From Ureibacillus sinduriensis BLB-1 = JCM 15800 (lineage in GTDB: Bacteria; Bacillota; Bacilli; Bacillales_A; Planococcaceae): a DNA stretch of 64,000 bases. A program made the translations under genes and the position numbers. Of the stretch, positions 26,938 through 37,103 are shown piece after piece. Location of the stretch: positions 158,754 to 222,753 of the forward strand of contig NZ_JPVO01000051.1 of NCBI RefSeq assembly GCF_000772955.1. Direction: 5' to 3'. A model generated the notes under the pieces. It ran no database searches. It was not told the DNA's origin and was given only the letters and a program-made list of their open reading frames with translations. Each line of letters opens with the position of its first letter. The stretch's first letter is position 1.

Positions 26938-27390
26938 GATAAAGCCCCTTCCAAAGATCACCCACTCAATGGGTTATTTTCCATGTGAAATTTTCACTTT
27001 TTTAATGTACCATAATCTTTTTTTCTATTAAACCATTTGAGTCCTTTGTAATGAAAATGTATTATTTGAATATTGACTGTTACAAAGAGTGTAAATAGAA
27101 CTGGCTCAATACACTAACTTTCTATCAATAAGATATTTTTAGTCTTTTTCTATCTTTACCATAAAATACTTTTATATTTATCATAATTTTTTGCTCTTTG
27201 TTTATATTGTTTGTAATTTTCAGTATAATTATATTGTTCTAGACTTTCGCAATTCCTTGATCTCCTCGATTAAACGCTCACTATTCGGCCTAAGCAAATT
27301 AGGTAAATATTCTCATTGATTTTAGTATCATGATTTCTAATTTTATCGATTTCAAATTAATACACTTATAAGAGAGATTGGGGGGAATTA
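26938..27390. promoter_or_regulatory. Divergent intergenic region with WalR-like box
   Basis: TGTAAT-N5-TGTATT at 27047-27063 fits the WalR consensus TGTWAH-N5-TGTWAH in 11 of 12 positions and lies about 110 bp before the M23 gene. The rest is AT-rich and should hold the yitT promoter; nothing clear was seen. Confidence 0.4.
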
Positions 27391-28278
27391 ATGTATACCA
27401 AGAAAGCCATTCACGCTTCCGAAATTAATAAGGTAAGTATGGGTACAAAAATATTACGTATTGTGATGACGATCATTGGGGCTCTAATCTTTGCTGTAGG
27501 ACTCGAGTTATTTTTAGTGCCCAATACAGTAATGGATGGAGGTATCGTCGGAATATCCATTATTTTATCCCATCTAACTGGAATTCCTACTGGGGTATTC
27601 ATCTTCGTCATTAACATACCTTTTATCTACATAGGCTATAAACAAATCGGTAAAACCTTTGCTTTCATGTCCCTGCTTGGCATTACAATCCTATCCGTGG
27701 CAACCGTGGTTATGCATCATATACAGCCATTTACATCAGATTTACTCTTAGCTACCGTCTTTGGCGGTATTTTGTTGGGCGTGGGCGTTGGATTAGTGAT
27801 CCGGTATGGAGGTTGTCTGGATGGTACTGAAGTGATGGCCATCTTATCGAATAAAAAACTTCCCTTTTCAGTGGGGGAGATTATTCTAATTATTAATCTT
27901 GCCATATTTGCCATTGCCGGTTTTGTTTTCACATGGGAACAAGCGATGTATTCTGTCATCGCCTATTTTATCGCATCAAAGGTTATTGATATTGTCGTGC
28001 TAGGTATGGAAGAGTCAAAATCTGTTTACATCATAAGCGAGGAAATTGAGGAAATCGGCCAGGCTATTATGGCGCGGCTAGGCCGTGGCGTAACCTATCT
28101 TCATGGAGAAGGTGCCTATACGGGGAACAATAAAAAAGTTATTTTCTGCATCATCACTCGGCTAGAGGAGTCAAAAATGAAAGAAATTGTACGAACAATT
28201 GATACACAAGCCTTTTTGGCTATCGGGAATATTAGCGAAGTGAAGGGTGGCCGCTTCAAGAAGAAGGCCATTCACTAG
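27391..28278 (+). CDS. YitT family membrane protein (DUF161/DUF2179)
   Basis: A 295-residue protein with five or six membrane segments (about 20-200) and a cytosolic C-terminal DUF2179 domain (about 215-290, YLHGEGAYTG...IFCIITRLE). The family is common in Firmicutes; its transport substrate is not established. GGGGGG precedes ATG 27391. It is one of few plus-strand genes left of oriC. Confidence 0.88.
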   Translation: MYTKKAIHASEINKVSMGTKILRIVMTIIGALIFAVGLELFLVPNTVMDGGIVGISIILSHLTGIPTGVFIFVINIPFIYIGYKQIGKTFAFMSLLGITILSVATVVMHHIQPFTSDLLLATVFGGILLGVGVGLVIRYGGCLDGTEVMAILSNKKLPFSVGEIILIINLAIFAIAGFVFTWEQAMYSVIAYFIASKVIDIVVLGMEESKSVYIISEEIEEIGQAIMARLGRGVTYLHGEGAYTGNNKKVIFCIITRLEESKMKEIVRTIDTQAFLAIGNISEVKGGRFKKKAIH

Positions 28279-28326
28279 AAAAAAAACTACTAATTGGTCC
28301 TTAATAACCACTAGTAGTTTTTTTTA
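28279..28326. terminator. Bidirectional terminator between yitT-like gene and purA
   Basis: AAAACTACTA pairs with TAGTAGTTTT around a 27-base loop containing GGTCCTTAATAACC, with A and T runs on the two sides. It serves two convergent genes. Confidence 0.8.
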
Positions 28327-28363
28327 TTGTTATGTCGCAAGTTTCAAAGCAAATTGAAAGGTA

Positions 28364-29650
28364 TTAATCCCAAATTGGATTAACTATGTTCGTCTGTTCG
28401 CGTGCTGGTCCTACTGAGAATGTCATTAAATTGATTCCAGTTAGTTCCACTACGCGCTCTACGTATTTACGTGCATTTTCTGGAAGTTCTTCTAAAGTGC
28501 GAACACTAGTAATATCTTCTTCCCAACCTGGCAGTTCTTCATAAACTGGTTTACATGCCTCTAATACGTGTAAGCTAGCTGGATATTCAGTGATCGTTTC
28601 ACCATTATATTCGTATGCCGTACAAATTTTAACTGTTTCAAGCCCTGATAATACATCGATTGAATTCAATGCTAAGTCAGTAATCCCGCTTACACGGCGA
28701 GAGTGACGGACCACTACAGAGTCAAACCAACCTACACGGCGGGGACGGCCTGTTGTCGTTCCATATTCACGGCCCACTTCACGGATTTGCTGCCCTACTT
28801 CATCGAATAGTTCTGTCGGGAATGGGCCGTCACCTACGCGGGAAGTATAAGCTTTACATACACCAACCACGCGAGAGACATGGGATGGTCCAATACCGGT
28901 ACCCGTTGTAACGCCACCTGCAACAGGATTGGAAGATGTAACATATGGATAAGTTCCATGATCGACGTCCAACATAACGCCCTGCGCTCCTTCAAATAGA
29001 ACACGGCCACCTTCATCCAATACATCATTTAACACTTTAGAAGTATCTGTTACGTATTTTGCAAGTTCTTGTCCATATCCATAAAATTCTTCAAAAATAT
29101 CTTCAAATTTTAGGCCTTCCACTTCGTAGAATTTTTCGAAAAGGCGGTTTTTCTTTTCTAGATTCTCACGTAGTTTTTGTTCAAACACTTCACGTTCAAG
29201 TAAGTCCGCAATACGGATTCCCATACGGGCAATTTTATCTTGGTAGCATGGGCCGATTCCTTTGCACGTCGTACCGATTTTATTATCTCCACGAGATGCT
29301 TCATCCACTTTATCTTGATAGATGTGATAAGGAAGTATCACTTGAGCACGATTGGAGATACGCAAGTTTGACGTATCAATCCCTCGTTCTTGCAAACCTT
29401 TTAATTCAGACACAAGAGATTTTGGGTTGATGACCATCCCATTACCCATTACTGAAGATTTTTCTTTATAAAAAATACCTGATGGAATTAAATGCAACTT
29501 ATATGTTTCATCGCCAATTTTGATTGTATGACCTGCGTTATCGCCACCTGAAAAACGAGCAATTATATCTGCCTTTTTAGATAGGAAATCGGTAATTTTC
29601 CCTTTACCTTCGTCTCCCCACTGTGTTCCTACAACTACAACTGATGTCAT
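28364..29650 (-). CDS. purA: Adenylosuccinate synthase
   Basis: A 428-residue enzyme joining IMP and aspartate with GTP to make adenylosuccinate, the first AMP-specific step of purine synthesis. The signature [11 protein letters not shown], the GDNAGHT loop and the [13 protein letters not shown] region are intact and length is standard. GGAGGTG precedes ATG 29650; the longer frame to 29692 has no ribosome site. Confidence 0.97.
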   Translation of the reverse strand: MTSVVVVGTQWGDEGKGKITDFLSKKADIIARFSGGDNAGHTIKIGDETYKLHLIPSGIFYKEKSSVMGNGMVINPKSLVSELKGLQERGIDTSNLRISNRAQVILPYHIYQDKVDEASRGDNKIGTTCKGIGPCYQDKIARMGIRIADLLEREVFEQKLRENLEKKNRLFEKFYEVEGLKFEDIFEEFYGYGQELAKYVTDTSKVLNDVLDEGGRVLFEGAQGVMLDVDHGTYPYVTSSNPVAGGVTTGTGIGPSHVSRVVGVCKAYTSRVGDGPFPTELFDEVGQQIREVGREYGTTTGRPRRVGWFDSVVVRHSRRVSGITDLALNSIDVLSGLETVKICTAYEYNGETITEYPASLHVLEACKPVYEELPGWEEDITSVRTLEELPENARKYVERVVELTGINLMTFSVGPAREQTNIVNPIWD

Positions 29651-29842
29651 ATCAGCACCTCCGCTAGTCTCAAGTACGTTTATTATTCTCATTCATAAGG
29701 TAAACATCCTATTAATTAATATGAACAACTCGTACCATTGTAATCTCTATAACTTATTTGTTTATACTTACTCATTAATCGTTTCACTATACCAAACAGC
29801 TTTAATTGTACAGTGATTACCAGTGGAAGTCAATGGAGGATA

Positions 29843-29893
29843 AGAAAAAACACGAACAAATGATTAGTTACTATTAATCATTGTTCGTGTTCT
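29843..29893 (-). terminator. Terminator of the yybS-gdpP-rplI-dnaB cluster
   Basis: AACACGAACAA.TGATTA (29849-29866) pairs with TAATCA.TTGTTCGTGTT, with Ts following on the minus strand, just behind dnaB. Confidence 0.88.
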
Positions 29894-29906
29894 GAAATCA
29901 ATATTG

Positions 29907-31274
29907 CTACCCTGCATTAGCCGGCATCGGGTGCTGCGACCAGTCAATATTGATAAACTTATTGAATTCCTTTTTAAATGCCAACGTTACCGTACCGGTA
30001 GGACCATTACGCTGTTTTGCTATAATGATTTCAATCATATTTTTGCTTTCACTTTCTTTATCATAATAATCATCACGATATAAGAATGCGACTATATCAG
30101 CATCTTGCTCGATACTTCCCGATTCACGGATATCACTCATCATCGGCCGTTTATCTTGACGTTGCTCAACACCACGGGATAACTGAGATAAGGCGATAAC
30201 CGGTACTTTCAATTCACGGGCTAGTGCTTTCAATGAACGCGAGATTTCGGATACCTCTTGTTGACGGTTTTCGCCACTTCGCCCGCTCCCTTGGATTAAC
30301 TGCAAGTAATCGATCAGGATCATCCCTAAACCATGTTCCTGTGCAAGACGGCGGCATTTGGCACGAATTTCGTTGATGCGGAGACCAGGTGTATCATCGA
30401 TAAATATGCCCGAATTTGATAAACTTCCCATTGCCATCGTTAATTTACTCCAGTCATCAGAAGTCAAAGCACCTGTACGCAAAGCTTGTGCATCAATATT
30501 GCCTTCTGCACATAACAAACGCATAACGAGTTGTTCTGCTCCCATCTCCAGAGAGAAGATTGCTACATTTTCACGTGCTTTAATCGCCACATTTTGTGCG
30601 ATATTCAGGGCAAAGGCTGTTTTACCTACAGATGGACGAGCTGCTACAATAATTAGATCATTGCGCTGGAAGCCTGCTGTCATATGATCTAAATCATTAA
30701 ATCCTGTCGGAATACCCGTTACATCGCCATCTCTAAATTGAAGTTGTTCAATATTGTCATAGGTTTGAACAAGCACTTCCTTAACGTGTTTGAAGTCACC
30801 GGCATTCTTGCGGTTCGCGACTTCCATCATTTTCTTTTCCGCTTCTGATAAAAGTGCCTCCACTTCATCTTCCCGTGTATAACCATCTTCTGCAATTTTG
30901 GTTGCTACACGGATTAGTCGGCGTAAAAGTGCCTTTTCTTCAACAATCTTTGCATAATAAGCAATATTGGCAGCTGTTGGGACAGCATTCGCTAATTCGG
31001 TTAAGTAAGAAAGACCACCAACGTCTTCAAGTTCTTTTCGAACCGAAAGTTCTTCTGTAACAGTGACAACATCTATCGCATTTCCTTGATCACTTAAATC
31101 CAGCATGGTTTGGAAGATTTTTTTATGGGCAATTCGATAAAAATCGTCCGGTATTAAAATTTCGGATGCTGTTATTAAGCTTTGTGGTTCAAGAAATATC
31201 GCACCAATAACCGATTGTTCTGCTTCATGGTTATGCGGTGGAACGCGGTCCATAACGGAATCGTTCATAGACAT
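29907..31274 (-). CDS. dnaB: Replicative DNA helicase
   Basis: A 455-residue hexameric 5'-3' helicase (DnaC in B. subtilis naming) that unwinds DNA at the fork. The N-terminal primase-interacting domain (about 10-150) precedes the RecA-like ATPase with Walker A (ARPSVGKT) and Walker B (LILIDYLQ). No intein is present. The gene lies 6 bp behind rplI. Confidence 0.97.
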   Translation of the reverse strand: MSMNDSVMDRVPPHNHEAEQSVIGAIFLEPQSLITASEILIPDDFYRIAHKKIFQTMLDLSDQGNAIDVVTVTEELSVRKELEDVGGLSYLTELANAVPTAANIAYYAKIVEEKALLRRLIRVATKIAEDGYTREDEVEALLSEAEKKMMEVANRKNAGDFKHVKEVLVQTYDNIEQLQFRDGDVTGIPTGFNDLDHMTAGFQRNDLIIVAARPSVGKTAFALNIAQNVAIKARENVAIFSLEMGAEQLVMRLLCAEGNIDAQALRTGALTSDDWSKLTMAMGSLSNSGIFIDDTPGLRINEIRAKCRRLAQEHGLGMILIDYLQLIQGSGRSGENRQQEVSEISRSLKALARELKVPVIALSQLSRGVEQRQDKRPMMSDIRESGSIEQDADIVAFLYRDDYYDKESESKNMIEIIIAKQRNGPTGTVTLAFKKEFNKFINIDWSQHPMPANAG

Positions 31275-31280
31275 CTCTCC

Positions 31281-31727
31281 TTAAGCCTCTTCAACTACAT
31301 GTACTTTTAAAGTTGCTTTTACTTCTTGATGTAATTTAACAGGAACATTCGTATATCCCAAAGAACGGATACCGTCGCAGTCCATCTTACGTTTATCGAT
31401 TTTGATGCCATGTGCTTTTTCTAGGCTTGAAGCAATTTGCTTTGTTGAGATTGAACCGAACAATCTGCCGCCTTCACCTGATTTTGCTTTAATTTCAACT
31501 TCCAATTTTTCAATATGTTCTTTTAAATCCTTTGCCGCTTGTAGCTCGGCTGCTGCATTTTTTTCTTCTAACTTCTTTTGCCCTTGCAGTTGACTTAATG
31601 CTTGGTTGGATGCTTCCACAGCATAGCCATTTTTTATTAGGAAGTTTTGTGCATAACCATCTGCCACATTTTTAACTTCGCCTTTTTTTCCTTTACCTTT
31701 AACATCTTTCAGAAATACTACTTTCAT
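31281..31727 (-). CDS. rplI: 50S ribosomal protein L9
   Basis: A 148-residue L9 with the typical start [20 protein letters not shown], the long connecting helix and the C-terminal rRNA-binding domain. It overlaps gdpP by 4 bp (ATGA), so translation is coupled. Confidence 0.97.
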   Translation of the reverse strand: MKVVFLKDVKGKGKKGEVKNVADGYAQNFLIKNGYAVEASNQALSQLQGQKKLEEKNAAAELQAAKDLKEHIEKLEVEIKAKSGEGGRLFGSISTKQIASSLEKAHGIKIDKRKMDCDGIRSLGYTNVPVKLHQEVKATLKVHVVEEA

Positions 31728-33697
31728 TCTCCATTACTCCCTTCAAGTGTTTCCAATATTGCTTTTGTTAAACGACTCATAACTTCTTCTATAGTCTCTG
31801 CATCGATTTGACAAGCTGCATTTGTTAAATGCCCTCCGCCGCCTAGGTTCTCCATAATTACCTGAACATTGATGTCACCCAATGATCGTGCACTAATGCC
31901 TATTAAACCGTCTGGACGATGGGCAATGACAAAGGAGGCTGTTACATCCTTCATCGTCAATAAAATATCAGCTGTTTGTGCGATTAAAACCGAGTCGTAC
32001 TTTTTATCATCTTCACCTCTGGCGACTGCAATGCCAGGGTATACAAATTCAACCGTTTGTATGATTTTTGAACGTATAATGTACGTATCGATATCTTCTT
32101 TTAATAATTGTTGAACAAGGATTGTATCCGCCCCGTATGTTCTTAAGTATGATGCCGCTTCAAAAGTACGTGCCCCTGTTCTTAAAGTGAAGCTTTTCGT
32201 ATCTACGATGATTCCGGATAACAAGGAAGTTGCTTCTAGCTTAGTCAACTTTTCATTTTCCGGCTGATACTCGAGTAACTCCGTGATCAGTTCTGCTGTA
32301 GAGGAGGCGTATGGCTCCATATAAACAAGTGTCGGGTTCTGGATAAATTCTTCACCGCGTCGATGGTGGTCAATTACCACGACCTTGTCTGATCGTTTTA
32401 ATAGACGTGGATCCATCACTAGGCTTGGTTTATGTGTATCTACTACAATGACTAAAGATTTATCGGTCATCATGGAAAGAGCTTCTTCCGGTGAAATAAA
32501 GTAACGGTAGAGATCCGTATTTATTTCAATCTCATTCATTAATCTGCTGACACTGCCATTCAGTTCTTCGAAGTTGACTACCACATAGCCTTTCACTTGA
32601 TTTTTTTGAGCCATCTTACGAACACCGATTGCCGCCCCGATTGCATCCATATCAGGGTTTTTGTGACCCATGATAAATACCTGGTCGCTCTCGATAACCA
32701 AATCCTGTAATGCATGGGAAATGACCCGTGCCCTTACTCTCGTACGTTTCTCAACCGGATTTGTCTTTCCGCCATAGAACTTCAACTTGCCGCTTGGCTG
32801 TTTGATGGCGACCTGGTCACCGCCTCGACCCAACACTAAATCAAGACTGGATTGGGCTAATTCGCCTAATTTAATGAGGGAGGAGGAGCCTGCACCGACA
32901 CCAATGCTTAGTGTAAGCGAGAGATTTTTTTGGGCTGTCTTTTCACGGATATCATCTAAAATGGAGAATTTCCTCTTCTCCAATTCTTCCAAAATCGACT
33001 CATTTAAGACCGCCAAAAACCGATCGGATGAGATTCTTTTGGCAAATATGCCATGTTCAAAAGCCCAGTCGTTAATAATAGATGTAACCACCGTATTCGT
33101 TAAACTTCTTGACTGGTCATCCATCCCTTGGGTGATCTCATCATAATTATCTATAAATAAAATTGCTATAACGGTACGATCTGCAAAGTATTTGGACTCA
33201 ATATTTACTTGCTCTGTCACATCAAAGAAATAAAGGAGCTTTTCTTCCTGCTTATAGACCACTTTATATTTACGTTCATTAATTGTAACGGTTTGTTCAC
33301 GCTTCTCTTCTGATTTAATCAGGCTGTATAGTTCATCTGAAAGATCGAACATTTCCAGACCGATTAATGAATCTTCCTCCAAAATTTCGGACATATAGGG
33401 GTTTGCCCATTCAATATCAAACTTATCATTTACAAGTAAAATTCCGATCGGCATTTCCAACAAAGCTTCGGAACCTACTTTTTTCATGCGGAACGACAGT
33501 GATTCAATATGTTTTTCAGTTTGTGAGAAGGTGATTTTTTCAATTCTCCATGCATATACTAACCCGATGGATGTGACTACTGCATAGGCAATGCCTAACC
33601 AAATATTCCAAATGGTCAGTAGGATGGCACCTAGTAAGCCAATCATCGTTAGATACATAAGCGGATGTCGAATCATTCGCTTCCTATAGGTATCCAT
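31724..33697 (-). CDS. gdpP: Cyclic-di-AMP phosphodiesterase GdpP
   Basis: A 657-residue membrane enzyme that hydrolyses c-di-AMP to pApA. Two N-terminal membrane segments (about 10-50), a PAS domain (about 80-150), a degenerate GGDEF domain (about 170-300) and the catalytic DHH-DHHA1 part (about 340-650) with [11 protein letters not shown] and VIDHHRRG are all visible. It sits between yybS and rplI as in B. subtilis. Confidence 0.96.
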   Translation of the reverse strand: MDTYRKRMIRHPLMYLTMIGLLGAILLTIWNIWLGIAYAVVTSIGLVYAWRIEKITFSQTEKHIESLSFRMKKVGSEALLEMPIGILLVNDKFDIEWANPYMSEILEEDSLIGLEMFDLSDELYSLIKSEEKREQTVTINERKYKVVYKQEEKLLYFFDVTEQVNIESKYFADRTVIAILFIDNYDEITQGMDDQSRSLTNTVVTSIINDWAFEHGIFAKRISSDRFLAVLNESILEELEKRKFSILDDIREKTAQKNLSLTLSIGVGAGSSSLIKLGELAQSSLDLVLGRGGDQVAIKQPSGKLKFYGGKTNPVEKRTRVRARVISHALQDLVIESDQVFIMGHKNPDMDAIGAAIGVRKMAQKNQVKGYVVVNFEELNGSVSRLMNEIEINTDLYRYFISPEEALSMMTDKSLVIVVDTHKPSLVMDPRLLKRSDKVVVIDHHRRGEEFIQNPTLVYMEPYASSTAELITELLEYQPENEKLTKLEATSLLSGIIVDTKSFTLRTGARTFEAASYLRTYGADTILVQQLLKEDIDTYIIRSKIIQTVEFVYPGIAVARGEDDKKYDSVLIAQTADILLTMKDVTASFVIAHRPDGLIGISARSLGDINVQVIMENLGGGGHLTNAACQIDAETIEEVMSRLTKAILETLEGSNGE

Positions 33698-33709
33698 TTT
33701 ATCAGCTCC

Positions 33710-34651
33710 CTACTTCTGAATCTTACCTTTGACAATCGAACGTATGTCAAAACCTAAATCCAATATCCCTATGAGTACAAAGAAGGAATACAGTGGAATT
33801 GCCATTAAGGCTGCTAGCACCTTTAAGAAAGGTGGAGAACCATATGCATCAAGGACAAAATAAACGAGTGATATCCCTTGCAAGGTTAACAGCAACCAGA
33901 GTACTAGTGAAAAGTTTAAACAAATGACGTATAGTGCAGTACCACTTTCAGGGCTAATAAATAAATTGATTGTCAATACAATTAAGTAATACCATAATAC
34001 CGCTCTTGGCAACCGCATATTCTTAAATGCATGAAATTTTGGAACATTAATTCCTAGGCGTTTTAGCATTGGTAGATTAATCGAGATCATAATAAACGAA
34101 ATGAAAAATATTGATATTGTGATTGTAGCTGGAATCAAAATCTCCATCGTATCAAACATTCTACTCAACATTTGTTCGTCGATAGGTGTTTGGTTTGTAA
34201 AATTTTGTGAAAGTTCAATGGACCTTTGATAACTTTCACGCGCGATTGTCATGAAATCTTTAATAATGTCTATTTCAAATAACTTTAAAGCGATAAGATA
34301 TTCTATCGCAAATGTTACGAGTGATGTAATCCCTGTAGACATTAGTAAAAATACTTTGCTTCTTTTTAATCTCAGCGCATCCCCTATGACAACCCCGATT
34401 GCTGCAAACATCATAGCAAAAGGAATAATCAACAATCCCCCAAAGAAGAAGGAAATGACGCATCCTATCGATGCTACTAATAGCGAGGATTTCCGATCAT
34501 ATTTCGCACTATACCAAGCTAATGGCAGTGGAGCAAACAAGCTAGCAACAAGACTAATGATTGGAACATAAAATGCGATGGCAATAAAAATGGCAAATAG
34601 TGCTATCATCATAGCACCATGGGAAAGCCTTCTGGTTTGATTATTCGGCAT
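33710..34651 (-). CDS. YybS family (DUF2232) membrane protein
   Basis: A 313-residue protein with about eight membrane segments that matches DUF2232/YybS. Position 12 bp upstream of gdpP fits the conserved gene pair. Function is not established; a transporter-like role is only a guess from topology. Confidence 0.88.
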   Translation of the reverse strand: MPNNQTRRLSHGAMMIALFAIFIAIAFYVPIISLVASLFAPLPLAWYSAKYDRKSSLLVASIGCVISFFFGGLLIIPFAMMFAAIGVVIGDALRLKRSKVFLLMSTGITSLVTFAIEYLIALKLFEIDIIKDFMTIARESYQRSIELSQNFTNQTPIDEQMLSRMFDTMEILIPATITISIFFISFIMISINLPMLKRLGINVPKFHAFKNMRLPRAVLWYYLIVLTINLFISPESGTALYVICLNFSLVLWLLLTLQGISLVYFVLDAYGSPPFLKVLAALMAIPLYSFFVLIGILDLGFDIRSIVKGKIQK

Positions 34652-34821
34652 TTATAACCTTCCTTTGACTAATTAAAAAAATTCTTGTCATTCATATATT
34701 GTACCATCTTTTTATATAATGGACAAAATTGCGAGGATGAAGGATATTCATTTCAGGCAATCCACTTATTTATTACATCCGTTTTTTGGGGACTATCTTT
34801 TATCAATGAAAAAGGTACATA

Positions 34822-34868
34822 CAAAAAAAGTACAACAATGGGTTCATCACCCTTGTTGTACTTTTAAT
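34822..34868 (-). terminator. Terminator of the rpsF-ssb-rpsR operon
   Basis: AAAGTACAACAA (about 34827-34838) pairs with TTGTTGTACTTTT around a GGG..CCC loop stem, with seven Ts following on the minus strand. Confidence 0.88.
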
Positions 34869-34878
34869 AAGATTCATC

Positions 34879-35115
34879 TTATTTATCTTCCGCTACGAAT
34901 GGAAGAAGAGCCATAATACGAGAACGTTTAATAGCTGTAGTTAATTTGCGTTGGTATTTTGCACTTGTACCAGTTACGCGACGTGGTAAGATTTTACCGC
35001 GCTCAGAAATGAACTTTTTAAGTAAATCTACATCTTTATAATCGATTGTAGTAATGTTGTTTGAAGTGAAGTAACAAACTTTACGGCGTTTGCGGCCTCC
35101 GCGACGTTGTGCCAT
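34879..35115 (-). CDS. rpsR: 30S ribosomal protein S18
   Basis: A 78-residue S18 with the usual basic start ([13 protein letters not shown]) and the [18 protein letters not shown] core. It pairs with S6 on the small-subunit platform. Last gene of the rpsF-ssb-rpsR operon. Confidence 0.97.
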   Translation of the reverse strand: MAQRRGGRKRRKVCYFTSNNITTIDYKDVDLLKKFISERGKILPRRVTGTSAKYQRKLTTAIKRSRIMALLPFVAEDK

Positions 35116-35219
35116 TTCGATATTCCTCCTTTATTAGTTTTTAGTTTCACGAATTACGCCGATCTAGCAGTCCAGCACACACATTAGCTCTTTGGAACGA
35201 ATATGCTTCGCTTTCCCAA

Positions 35220-35789
35220 TTAGAATGGCAAATCATCCTCGGAAACTTCGATAGGTCCTTTGCTCGATGCAAATGGATCCTCATCAACACGTGTATAATT
35301 TTGCTGATTAGCAGAAGGTTGAGATTGTTGGTAGGATGGAGCAAATGGATCTTGATCCATATTGCCGCCGCCAAATTGTTGGTTTGATTGGCTCGTACCA
35401 TATGAAGGTTGGTTGCCTCCATATTGCGGTTGCCCCCCATACTGTTGATTTGGCGTTCCACCACCAGTGTTCCGCGGTTCCAAGAATTGTACAGCATCCG
35501 CAACAACATCTGTTGTATAAACACGTTTTCCATCTTGACCTTCAAAGCTACCTGTCTGGATACGGCCTTCCACACCAATCAAACTTCCTTTTCTCATGAA
35601 GTTGGCTAAGTTTTCGGCTTGTTTCCTCCAAGCGATACATCCGATGAAGTCTGCTTCACGATCACCTGATTGGTTCGAAAATGTTCTGTTCACAGCTACT
35701 GTGAAACGAGTCATAGGAACGCCACTCGGTGTATAACGAAGCTCTGGATCTTTCGTAAGTCTTCCAACTAGTACGACACGGTTTATCAC
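35220..35789 (-). CDS. ssb: Single-stranded DNA-binding protein
   Basis: A 189-residue SSB: OB fold (1-107, [23 protein letters not shown]), a Gln/Gly/Asn-rich linker and the C-terminal acidic tip EDDLPF that recruits repair and replication proteins. An overlapping frame (35147-35578) is a shadow of its low-complexity tail. Confidence 0.96.
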   Translation of the reverse strand: MINRVVLVGRLTKDPELRYTPSGVPMTRFTVAVNRTFSNQSGDREADFIGCIAWRKQAENLANFMRKGSLIGVEGRIQTGSFEGQDGKRVYTTDVVADAVQFLEPRNTGGGTPNQQYGGQPQYGGNQPSYGTSQSNQQFGGGNMDQDPFAPSYQQSQPSANQQNYTRVDEDPFASSKGPIEVSEDDLPF

Positions 35790-35836
35790 AATTTCAACCT
35801 CCTTTTTCAGCGATTTTTGTTAAGTTTAAATGTTAA

Positions 35837-36124
35837 TTATGCTTCTTCACGAACAGCCATGTGACGGATAATGTCTTCGCTGATGTTAGCTAAACGAGTG
35901 AATTCGTTGATTGCTTCTGTACCAGCGTTAACTTTCACGATTTGGTAGTAACCTTCACGGAAGTCGTTGATTTCATAAGCTAAGCGGCGTTTGCCCCACT
36001 CTTTAGACTCGATGATTTCAGCGCCGTTTGAAGTTAAAACTTCATTGAAGCGTTCTACTAATGCTTTTTTCGCATCGTCTTCAATGTTCGGACGAACGAT
36101 GTACATTACTTCATACTTTTTCAT
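35837..36124 (-). CDS. rpsF: 30S ribosomal protein S6
   Basis: A 95-residue S6 ([17 protein letters not shown]) that binds S18. First gene of the rpsF-ssb-rpsR operon, preceded by a leader with a hairpin. Confidence 0.97.
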   Translation of the reverse strand: MKKYEVMYIVRPNIEDDAKKALVERFNEVLTSNGAEIIESKEWGKRRLAYEINDFREGYYQIVKVNAGTEAINEFTRLANISEDIIRHMAVREEA

Positions 36125-36151
36125 CTATTTTGCACCTCCTTATGGACTTGG

Positions 36152-36233
36152 GCTCTCCGATAGTACGGGAGCAAGGAGTAAGTAATACATACTCACATCG
36201 TAGAATTGTACCACACGGTTTGCCTTTTTGCAA
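36152..36233 (-). promoter_or_regulatory. rpsF operon promoter and candidate S6:S18 leader
   Basis: Minus strand: TTGCAA (36233-36228), 17-bp spacer, TACAAT (36210-36205) with the extended TG. The leader then forms GCTCCCG-TACTAT-CGG-A-GAGC (36172-36152), a hairpin with CCG and a bulge, 28 bp before rpsF. Many bacteria control this operon through an S6:S18-binding leader; assignment here rests on position and the CCG element. Confidence 0.55.
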
Positions 36234-36305
36234 CAATGAAAGCTGCATTCAAAAAAAGAAACATAACCTTTATAATGAAATGAAGAAGGGAGATGTCAGT
36301 ATACA

Positions 36306-36854
36306 ATGTTTGCAAATGAAGTACCCACGATCATTGAAATCGATATGCGGCGAATTGCAAAAATAAATATATGGTTGACTATATGTCTATGTTTATTGTT
36401 TTTAATTTTGAACGGCTTGATTCATCAAAACTTTTCAGGTTCCATGAACATTTGGGATTTCTTCCTATTTTTCGTATTGTATATTGTACTGATTGCACTT
36501 CATGAAATTTTTCATTTAATAGGTTTTATGCTTTTTGGAAAAGTAAGGTTCAGCCAACTGGATTATGGCGTCAATTTAAAGCTTGGAGTTGCCTATGCTA
36601 CTACAACACAGCCACTGACAAATAAGGCGATGAAACGGTCACTGTTATTGCCTTTTTGGACGACAGGCGCCCTGCCTTCGTTAGCCGGCTTTATGTTGAA
36701 TTCGAATCTGCTTGTCATTGTGGGAGCCTTTTTGATTGCCGGGGCAGCAGGCGATTTTTATATGTACAAAGAATTACGCAGATTCCCGAATGGCGCTTTG
36801 ATTAAAGACGATCCGGAGCTGCCTCGGTTATACGTATTTCAAGAAAGGATCTAA
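36306..36854 (+). CDS. DUF3267 membrane protein, putative zinc metalloprotease
   Basis: A 182-residue protein with about four membrane segments and an HExxH motif (LHEIFHLIG) in the second, the DUF3267 pattern reminiscent of site-2-type metalloproteases. Activity is not shown for the family. It is divergent from rpsF and has its own terminator. Confidence 0.78.
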   Translation: MFANEVPTIIEIDMRRIAKINIWLTICLCLLFLILNGLIHQNFSGSMNIWDFFLFFVLYIVLIALHEIFHLIGFMLFGKVRFSQLDYGVNLKLGVAYATTTQPLTNKAMKRSLLLPFWTTGALPSLAGFMLNSNLLVIVGAFLIAGAAGDFYMYKELRRFPNGALIKDDPELPRLYVFQERI

Positions 36855-36908
36855 CGATTTCTAATCAAGTAAAACTAATTGCGCCAAATGAAGTATTTTA
36901 TGCATGGC

Positions 36909-36943
36909 AGAAGAGCAGTCAGTAATCAATGACTGCTCTTTTG
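36909..36943 (+). terminator. Terminator after the DUF3267 gene
   Basis: AAGAGCAGTCA (36911-36921) pairs with TGACTGCTCTT (36930-36940), followed by Ts. Confidence 0.85.
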
Positions 36944-37103
36944 CCATTAATAAAACTAGAGAAACCCTTAAACTATTAATATTTTTTTAAAAAAGTACAA
37001 AAAACGGATAAATAGAATGATATTTATTATATTTTTGGGTAATGGAGAAATACAATAAGGACCAAATAACTTATTGAATAACTACTAAAAAGGAGGCGCT
37101 TTT

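Noticed and set aside
29651..29842. PurR box or purine riboswitch before purA
   Set aside because: Looked for CGAA-containing PurBoxes and the purine aptamer; nothing convincing was found.
34685..34867. 60-65-residue plus-strand frames between yybS and rpsR
   Set aside because: They run through the rpsR terminator and have no ribosome site.
35147..35578. 143-residue frame overlapping ssb on the same strand
   Set aside because: Out-of-frame reading of the Gln/Asn-rich ssb linker with no start signal.
36855..36930. Possible frameshifted extension of the DUF3267 gene (...NQVKLIAPNEVFYAWQK)
   Set aside because: A shifted frame reads protein-like for about 26 codons to a stop, but the 182-residue product is of normal family length, so a frameshift cannot be supported.
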